From the NCBI GenBank assembly GCA_945870465.1, contig CAMBSS010000073.1, forward strand, positions 1 through 20,394: a stretch of 20,394 nt of DNA. Reading direction: 5' to 3'. Positions 14,523-20,394 of the stretch are shown here, in pieces. The notes under the pieces are model-generated. The model searched no databases. It saw only the letters and a program-made list of their open reading frames with translations, and was not told the DNA's origin. Position 1 is the first letter of the stretch, and each line of letters opens with the position of its first letter. The DNA comes from Bordetella parapertussis. Lineage in GTDB: Bacteria; Pseudomonadota; Gammaproteobacteria; Burkholderiales; SG8-41. The translations under genes were made by a program, and so were the position numbers.

Positions 14523-16238
14523 ATGGAATTGAACGGCGCCGAGATCGTGGTGCGTTGTTTGCAGGAAGAGGGCGTCGATTACGTGTTCGGCTACCCGGGC
14601 GGCGCCGTGCTGCACCTTTACGACGCATTGTTCAAGCAGGACAAAGTGAAGCACATCCTGGCCCGTCATGAGCAGGGGGCGGTCCACGCCGCTGACGGCT
14701 ATTCGCGCTCAACCGAAAAAATCGGCGTCGCGCTGGTCACCTCGGGTCCCGGCGTGACTAATGCCATCACCGGCATCGCGACCGCCTACATGGATTCGAT
14801 CCCCATGGTGATCATCACTGGCCAGGTGCCGACGCACGCGATCGGCCAGGACGCGTTCCAGGAATGCGACACCGTCGGCATTACACGCCCCTGCGTGAAG
14901 CACAACTTCCTGATCAAGGACGTGAAAGACATCGCGGCCACTATCAAGAAAGCGTTTTACATCGCGGGGACGGGACGGCCGGGCCCGGTGGTGGTTGATA
15001 TTCCGAAAGACATCACTTCGCCGGCGGCGAAAGCCGAATTCGAATATCCGAAGTCGGTCAGCATGCGCTCGTACAACCCGGTCGTGAAAGGCCATGCTGG
15101 TCAGATCAAGAAAGCGGTGCAGCTTCTGATGCGAGCGAAGCGGCCGATGATCTACGCCGGTGGCGGCGTCGTGCTCGGCAACGCGGCAGCGGAACTCGCC
15201 CAGCTCGTGCGTTTGCTGGGCTTCCCCTGCACCAACACATTGATGGGGCTGGGCGGTTATCCGGCCACCGACCGCCAGTTCGTCGGCATGCTCGGCATGC
15301 ACGGCACTTATGAAGCCAATATGGCGATGCAGCACTGCGACGTGCTGCTGGCGATAGGGGCGCGTTTCGACGATCGCGTGATCGGCAATCCCAAGCATTT
15401 CTTCGAGGAGCCGCACACCATCATCCACGTCGACGTCGATCCGTCTTCGATTTCGAAGCGCGTCAAGGTCGATGTGCCCATCGTCGGCAACGTGCGCCCG
15501 GTGCTGCAGGAGCTCATCAAGCAGGCGCAGGCATCCAGGGACAAACCGGACGCCGGCGGGTTGAAGGCGTGGTGGAAGCAGATCGACCAGTGGCGCGGGC
15601 GCGATTGCCTCAAGTACGCGCGCACGTCCAAGATCATCAAGCCGCAGTTCGTGATCGAAAAGCTCTGGGAGCTGACGAAAGGCGATGCATTTGTGACGTC
15701 CGACGTCGGCCAGCACCAGATGTGGGCGGCGCAATACTACAAGTTCGACAAACCGCGGCGCTGGATCAACTCGGGCGGGCTCGGCACCATGGGGTTCGGT
15801 CTGCCGGCGGCGATGGGCGTGCGGCTCGCCCACCCCAAGGCGACGGTCGCTTGCATCACCGGCGAGGGCAGCATCCAGATGTGCATCCAGGAATTGTCGA
15901 CCTGCAAGCAGTACCATTTGCCGATCAAGATCATCAACCTCAACAACCGCTACCTCGGCATGGTGCGGCAATGGCAGCAGGTCGATTATTCGAGCCGCTA
16001 TTCGGAGTCGTACATGGATGCCCTGCCGGATTTCGTCAAGCTCGCGGAAGCGTACGGCCACGTCGGCATGCTGATCGACAAGCCGGCCGACGTCGAGCCG
16101 GCCCTCAAAGAAGCGTTGAAGTTGAAGGACCGCCTGGTGTTCATGGACTTCATTACCGATCAGACCGAGAACGTGTGGCCGATGGTGAAGGCGGGCCGCG
16201 GCCTCTCCGAGATGCTGCTCGGTTCGGAAGATCTCTAA
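14523..16238 (+). CDS. ilvI: Acetolactate synthase (AHAS) large catalytic subunit
   Basis: This 571-residue protein is the thiamine-diphosphate enzyme that condenses two pyruvates to acetolactate, or pyruvate with 2-ketobutyrate, the first common step of valine, leucine and isoleucine synthesis. The catalytic glutamate is E50 in RHEQGAVHAADGY. The central FAD-binding domain includes LMGLGGYPATDRQFVGMLGMHG. The C-terminal ThDP motif runs from G447-E-G-S450 to N474-N475. GEGS replaces the more common GDGS, as I recall for other betaproteobacterial enzymes. The start ATG 14523 follows AAGG at eight bases. It is followed after 10 bases by its regulatory subunit ilvH and then ilvC. Confidence 0.96.
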   Translation: MELNGAEIVVRCLQEEGVDYVFGYPGGAVLHLYDALFKQDKVKHILARHEQGAVHAADGYSRSTEKIGVALVTSGPGVTNAITGIATAYMDSIPMVIITGQVPTHAIGQDAFQECDTVGITRPCVKHNFLIKDVKDIAATIKKAFYIAGTGRPGPVVVDIPKDITSPAAKAEFEYPKSVSMRSYNPVVKGHAGQIKKAVQLLMRAKRPMIYAGGGVVLGNAAAELAQLVRLLGFPCTNTLMGLGGYPATDRQFVGMLGMHGTYEANMAMQHCDVLLAIGARFDDRVIGNPKHFFEEPHTIIHVDVDPSSISKRVKVDVPIVGNVRPVLQELIKQAQASRDKPDAGGLKAWWKQIDQWRGRDCLKYARTSKIIKPQFVIEKLWELTKGDAFVTSDVGQHQMWAAQYYKFDKPRRWINSGGLGTMGFGLPAAMGVRLAHPKATVACITGEGSIQMCIQELSTCKQYHLPIKIINLNNRYLGMVRQWQQVDYSSRYSESYMDALPDFVKLAEAYGHVGMLIDKPADVEPALKEALKLKDRLVFMDFITDQTENVWPMVKAGRGLSEMLLGSEDL

Positions 16239-16248
16239 GGAGGCGGCG

Positions 16249-16740
16249 ATGCGACATATTATTTCCGTGCTCCTCGAAAACGAACCTGGCGCGCTGTCGC
16301 GCGTGGTGGGATTGTTTTCCGCGCGCGGCTACAACATTGAAACGCTGACGGTGGCGCCGACCGAGGACGTGACGCTGTCGCGCATGACGATAGTGACCGC
16401 GGGTTCGGACGAGGTGATCGAGCAGATCAACAAGCAGCTTAACAAGCTGATCGAAGTGGTGAAGGTGATTGATCTGTCCGATGGCGATCACATCGAGCGC
16501 GAACTGATGCTGGTCAAGGTGCGCGCGGTGGGCAAGGACCGCGAGGAAATGAAACGCATGGCCGATATTTTCCGCGGTCGCATCATCGACGTCACCGACA
16601 AGGACTATACGATCGAGTTGACGGGCACCGGCTCAAAGCTCGATGCGTTCCTGAACGCCATCGATCGCCGCGCGATCCTGGAGACCGTGCGCACCGGCGT
16701 GTCCGGCATCGGTCGCGGCGACCGCGTACTTAAAATCTAG
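16249..16740 (+). CDS. ilvH: Acetolactate synthase small regulatory subunit
   Basis: This 163-residue protein is the usual length of IlvH. The N-terminal ACT domain is clear (MRHIISVLLENEPGALSRVV and GLFSARGYNIETLTVAPTED); in homologues it binds valine and gives feedback inhibition of the IlvI catalytic subunit. The C-terminal domain (about 80-163) is the IlvH type, ending GVSGIGRGDRVLKI. A perfect TAAGGAGG, formed partly by the ilvI stop codon, lies six bases before the ATG, so translation is strong and probably coupled to ilvI. Palindrome B follows between this gene and ilvC. Confidence 0.96.
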   Translation: MRHIISVLLENEPGALSRVVGLFSARGYNIETLTVAPTEDVTLSRMTIVTAGSDEVIEQINKQLNKLIEVVKVIDLSDGDHIERELMLVKVRAVGKDREEMKRMADIFRGRIIDVTDKDYTIELTGTGSKLDAFLNAIDRRAILETVRTGVSGIGRGDRVLKI

Positions 16741-17844
<1,104 letters not shown>

Positions 17845-17915
17845 TGAGGTGAGAGGAGTGAGGCGGAGCTAACCCGCCGCTTTCGCCCCTCACGCCTTGC
17901 GCCTCACACCTCACC
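17845..17915. repeat. Intergenic palindrome C (GTGAGG units) filling the ilvC-psd spacer
   Basis: The whole 71-base spacer is one structure. TGAGGTG (17845-17851) pairs with CACCTCA (17907-17913), GTGAGG (17858-17863) pairs with CCTCAC (17888-17893), and an inner hairpin GGCGG (17862-17866) / CCGCC (17874-17878) closes a seven-base loop (its first two bases are shared with the second stem). The right arm ends directly at the psd ATG, replacing any Shine-Dalgarno sequence. Confidence 0.7.
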
Positions 17916-18557
17916 ATGAATTATCCCCACCCGTTTATCGCGCGTGAAGGCTGGCCGTTTGTTGCCGGTGCTTTTGCGGCGGCGCTGGCAATCACGATTT
18001 TCGCGGGCTGGGCGTGGTCGTTATTCTTCTGGTTCATCGCGTTTTTTGTCCTGCAGTTTTTCCGCGATCCAGCGCGCTCGATCCCGGGCGCCCCGCGCGC
18101 GGTGCTTTCCCCTGCTGACGGGCGCGTGGTGGTGGTCGAGCGGGCGCAGGATCCTTATCTGAAACGCGATGCCATCAAGCTGAGCGTGTTCATGAACGTA
18201 TTCAACGTGCATTCCAACCGCAGCCCGGTCGATGGCGAAGTCAGCGAAGTGTGGTACCACCCGGGCAGCTTCCTCAACGCGGCCTTGCCCAAGGCATCGC
18301 TGGAAAACGAGCGCAACGCCTTGTGGATAAAAACCGCAGATGGCACCGATGTCACCTGCGTGCAGGTTGCCGGGCTGATCGCGCGCCGCATCCTGTGCTA
18401 CGTCAAAGCTGGCGATAAGCTCGCGCGGGGGCAGCGTTACGGTTTCATCCGCTTCGGCTCGCGCGTCGATGTCTATCTGCCGCTGTCGGCGGTGCCGAAA
18501 GTCGCGGTCGGCGACAAGGTGTACGCTTCGGCGACAGTTCTCGCGGAACTGGGGTAA
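17916..18557 (+). CDS. psd: Phosphatidylserine decarboxylase proenzyme
   Basis: This 213-residue protein is the short form of the enzyme that converts phosphatidylserine to phosphatidylethanolamine at the inner membrane. One or two N-terminal membrane helices (about 16-50) are followed by the catalytic domain with [14 protein letters not shown] and [16 protein letters not shown]. The self-cleavage site is in [11 protein letters not shown]: cleavage between G181 and S182 would give the beta chain and an alpha chain carrying the pyruvoyl group. There is no Shine-Dalgarno site; the ATG directly follows the pyrimidine-rich arm of palindrome C. The gene is followed after 5 bases by pssA, the enzyme for the preceding step, so both steps are made together. 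Confidence 0.95.
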   Translation: MNYPHPFIAREGWPFVAGAFAAALAITIFAGWAWSLFFWFIAFFVLQFFRDPARSIPGAPRAVLSPADGRVVVVERAQDPYLKRDAIKLSVFMNVFNVHSNRSPVDGEVSEVWYHPGSFLNAALPKASLENERNALWIKTADGTDVTCVQVAGLIARRILCYVKAGDKLARGQRYGFIRFGSRVDVYLPLSAVPKVAVGDKVYASATVLAELG

Positions 18558-18562
18558 CCATC

Positions 18563-19390
18563 GTGTACGAGCCAAAACAAAGATGGCTGGGCAAGGGTGG
18601 CAGGATACGCCGCCGCGGCATCTACTGGCTGCCCAACCTCTTCACGACGGTGGCGCTGTTCGCGGGCTTTTTTTCCATCGTGCAGGCGATGAACGGGCGC
18701 TTCGAGCAGTCGGCACTTGCCATTTTTGTCGCGCTGGTATTCGACGGGTTGGATGGCCGCGTGGCGCGCTTCACGCACACGCAGAGCGCATTTGGCGCCG
18801 AATACGACAGCCTGTCGGACATGGTGTCGTTCGGTGTGGCGCCGGCGCTGGTGGTCTACGTATGGGCGCTCAAGGATTTCTCCGGCGCGCAGAATATTCC
18901 GATGCTCGGCACGTGGGTGACGACCAAGCTCGGCTGGATAGCCGCGTTCATCTATTGCGCTTGTGCGGCATTGCGGCTTGCGCGTTTCAATACCCAGCTT
19001 GAGGTCGCCGACAAGCGATTCTTCCAGGGCCTGCCGAGCCCGGCCGCCGCCTGCGTCGTCGCCGGATTGGTGTGGGTGATGGATGAGCACCAGATCCGCG
19101 GCGCGGACGTCAAGTGGCTGGCGTGGGTGCTGACGATGTTCGCCGGTCTTACGATGGTGAGCAACTTCAAGTATTACAGCGGCAAGGACATCAATCCGCG
19201 CAAAAGCGTGTCGTTTCCAGCAGTGGTGGCGATTGCTCTGGCGGTAGTGGCGCTGGTCGCGGTATCGAGCACCTTGCCTGAAATGTTATTCATCCTGTTC
19301 ATCTGCTACGCTTTGTCCGGTTACGTATTCGCCGTGCTCGACATAATCCGGCGCAAAGGGCGTCTTCCCCCGGCCGCTCCGCCGTCTTGA
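18563..19390 (+). CDS. pssA: CDP-diacylglycerol--serine O-phosphatidyltransferase
   Basis: This 275-residue membrane protein makes phosphatidylserine from CDP-diacylglycerol and serine. It carries the CDP-alcohol phosphotransferase signature: D61 and D64-G65, A68-R69, G78, D82 and D86 (D-G-x2-A-R-x8-G-x3-D-x3-D). Around it are about eight hydrophobic segments, from LPNLFTTVALFAGFF to the C-terminal helix. The start is GTG 18563, with GGGG in the end of psd acting as a possible ribosome binding site. It is the membrane (type II) class, not the E. coli PLD-like PssA. The product feeds psd just upstream. The gene ends before a 250-base leader region for leuA. Confidence 0.94.
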   Translation: MYEPKQRWLGKGGRIRRRGIYWLPNLFTTVALFAGFFSIVQAMNGRFEQSALAIFVALVFDGLDGRVARFTHTQSAFGAEYDSLSDMVSFGVAPALVVYVWALKDFSGAQNIPMLGTWVTTKLGWIAAFIYCACAALRLARFNTQLEVADKRFFQGLPSPAAACVVAGLVWVMDEHQIRGADVKWLAWVLTMFAGLTMVSNFKYYSGKDINPRKSVSFPAVVAIALAVVALVAVSSTLPEMLFILFICYALSGYVFAVLDIIRRKGRLPPAAPPS

Positions 19391-19400
19391 CTGTCGCTAC

Positions 19401-19429
19401 TTGCCAGCCCGCGCAAAACCCTTTATATT
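19401..19429 (+). promoter_or_regulatory. Sigma-70 type promoter for the leuA leader
   Basis: TTGCCA (19401-19406), a 17-base spacer and TATATT (19424-19429) form a near-consensus promoter 11 bases after the pssA stop. The expected start point (19436-19438) falls at or just before the ATG of the leader peptide, so the message would begin with almost no 5' untranslated sequence. The leuA leader would be about 204 bases. Confidence 0.65.
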
Positions 19430-19437
19430 TTGACCCC

Positions 19438-19521
19438 ATGAGTTCCACGCACCAGGCCACCATGCTTTGCCCTCTTGCCAGCCCCCTGCTGGCAGGCCTG
19501 CTGCTGCGCGTCGCGCGCTAA
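19438..19521 (+). CDS. Candidate leucine-rich leader peptide of leuA (leuL-like)
   Basis: A 27-codon frame, ATG 19438 to TAA 19521, lies between the leuA promoter and leuA. Seven of 27 residues are leucine, six of them in the second half: L10, L13, a pair (17-18) and a triplet (21-23), followed by R-V-A-R and the stop. The codons are CTT twice and CTG five times. Clusters of the regulatory amino acid near the end of a short peptide are the hallmark of attenuation leaders, known for the leu operons of enterobacteria. There is no Shine-Dalgarno sequence at ATG 19438; with transcription starting at or near it, leaderless initiation is plausible. An internal ATG at 19462 would give a 19-residue version. 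It is not homologous by eye to E. coli LeuL. Confidence 0.6.
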   Translation: MSSTHQATMLCPLASPLLAGLLLRVAR

Positions 19522-19613
19522 ATACTCCTACTTAAATTCGTTTTTGTTGTGCAGCCGGGTGTAAGAAAACCCGGGATGATCCATGATTTTCGTGCGCGCG
19601 CCGGACGGCGTGC
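19477..19613 (+). promoter_or_regulatory. Candidate attenuator hairpins in the leuA leader
   Basis: Three hairpins lie in order. GCCAGC (19477-19482) / GCTGGC (19488-19493) is inside the leucine codons. CCGGGT (19555-19560) / ACCCGG (19569-19574) has an eight-base loop. GCGCGCC (19596-19602) / GGCGTGC (19607-19613), with one G-T pair, is 18 bases before the GGAGAAG site of leuA. A ribosome stalled on the leucine codons would disrupt the first. No hairpin is directly followed by a long T-run (only TTTT after a gap), so control may act through Rho or access to the leuA start. Confidence 0.4.
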
Positions 19614-19640
19614 CATGATGCAGTCAGACTGGAGAAGCTC

Positions 19641-20394
19641 ATGAGCAAGGAAAAACTGATCATATTCGACACCACGATGCGCGATGGCGAGCAAAGTCCC
19701 GGCGCCGCGATGACGAAGGAAGAAAAGCTGCGCATCGCGCGCCAGCTCGAACGCATGCACGTCGATGTCATCGAGGCCGGGTTCCCGGCGGCGAGCGACG
19801 GAGATTTCGAGTCGGTCAAGGCGGTGGCGGCGGCAGTGCGCGACAGTACGGTGTGCGGGCTCGCGCGCGCCAACGAAAAGGACGTGCGGCGGTGTGGGGA
19901 GGCGGTCAAAGGCGCCCGCTCGCCGCGAGTGCATACATTTATCGCGACCAGCCCCATTCATATGGAAAAGAAACTGCGTATGGAACCGACGCAGGTGATC
20001 GATCAGGCGGTGCGCGCGGTGAAATGGGCGCGCGACTACACCGATAACGTCGAGTTTTCGCCGGAAGACGCCGGCCGCTCGGATATCGATTTTTTATGCC
20101 GCATACTGGAGCAGGTGATTGCGGCGGGTGCAACCACCATCAACGTCCCCGACACCGTCGGTTACACCCTGCCGGAACATTTCGGTGGCTTGATCCGTCA
20201 ATTGCGCGAACGCATCCCGAATTCCGACAAGGCCGTATGGTCGGTCCATTGCCACAACGATCTTGGCCTGGCGGTCGCCAACTCGCTGGCCGCGGTGTTG
20301 AATGGCGCGCGCCAGGTCGAATGCACGATCAATGGTCTCGGCGAGCGCGCCGGCAATGCTTCGCTCGAGGAAATCGTCATGGCGGTGCGCACGC
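19641..20394 (+). CDS. leuA: 2-isopropylmalate synthase (5' part)
   Basis: The first 251 codons are present; the gene continues past the right edge. The enzyme condenses acetyl-CoA with 2-ketoisovalerate, the committed step of leucine synthesis, using the product branch of the ilvIHC pathway encoded just upstream. The HMGL-like TIM barrel is evident: [12 protein letters not shown] (10-21) with the catalytic R14 and metal ligand D15, [47 protein letters not shown], the metal-binding [13 protein letters not shown], and [24 protein letters not shown] lies three bases before ATG 19641. The regulatory C-terminal domain for leucine feedback is outside the window. Confidence 0.95.
   Translation, partial: MSKEKLIIFDTTMRDGEQSPGAAMTKEEKLRIARQLERMHVDVIEAGFPAASDGDFESVKAVAAAVRDSTVCGLARANEKDVRRCGEAVKGARSPRVHTFIATSPIHMEKKLRMEPTQVIDQAVRAVKWARDYTDNVEFSPEDAGRSDIDFLCRILEQVIAAGATTINVPDTVGYTLPEHFGGLIRQLRERIPNSDKAVWSVHCHNDLGLAVANSLAAVLNGARQVECTINGLGERAGNASLEEIVMAVRT

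Noticed and set aside
19555..19590. Leader hairpin plus TTTT as an intrinsic terminator before leuA
   Set aside because: The T-run is short and separated from the six-base-pair stem by about 12 bases, so it does not fit an intrinsic terminator.

Overview
The window is a GC-rich chromosomal segment of a betaproteobacterium, most likely from the Nitrosomonadales side. This placement rests on gene content and order: pepA-holC-(DUF2486-like)-valS on one strand, lptF-lptG diverging from pepA, a sigma factor-DUF3619-DUF3106-RDD operon, and ilvI-ilvH-ilvC-psd-pssA-leuA on the other strand. That is inference from memory of such genomes; no search was run. I see no tRNA, rRNA, insertion sequence, phage gene or CRISPR array.

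Left part (1-3.3 kb): the 3' end of an unidentified gene (perhaps the last helix of a cyclic-nucleotide-binding domain) is followed by a strong hairpin. A near-consensus promoter then leads into tusA (sulfur carrier), a secreted CPYC thioredoxin-like protein and a divergent lipoate-protein-ligase homologue. Converging on these are a small ABM-like protein, a DUF4126 membrane protein and an MFS exporter.

Middle (3.3-12.3 kb): minus-strand pepA, holC and valS. valS is read in one uninterrupted frame with a 214-codon DUF2486-like segment, so it is either a fusion protein or two products from one frame with an internal promoter. lptF and lptG (plus strand, ATGA overlap) encode the membrane part of the LPS exporter.

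Right part (12.3-20.4 kb): a tightly overlapped minus-strand operon for an ECF-like sigma factor (apparent CTG start), DUF3619, DUF3106 and RDD proteins. It diverges across 311 bp from ilvI-ilvH-ilvC (branched-chain amino acids), psd and pssA (phosphatidylethanolamine synthesis), and a 5' partial leuA. Ahead of leuA lies an unannotated 27-codon reading frame with seven leucine codons, starting only 9 bases past a near-consensus promoter. It is a strong candidate for a leucine attenuation leader peptide.

The most unusual recurring signal is a family of intergenic palindromes. A purine-rich arm of short tandem units (GGAAGGATGA-like or GTGAGG-like), a small unrelated inner hairpin and a complementary pyrimidine-rich arm occur at lptG/RDD, ilvH/ilvC and ilvC/psd, with a possible half-copy at pepA/holC. 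Two copies touch a start codon and one has become the C-terminus of the RDD protein.
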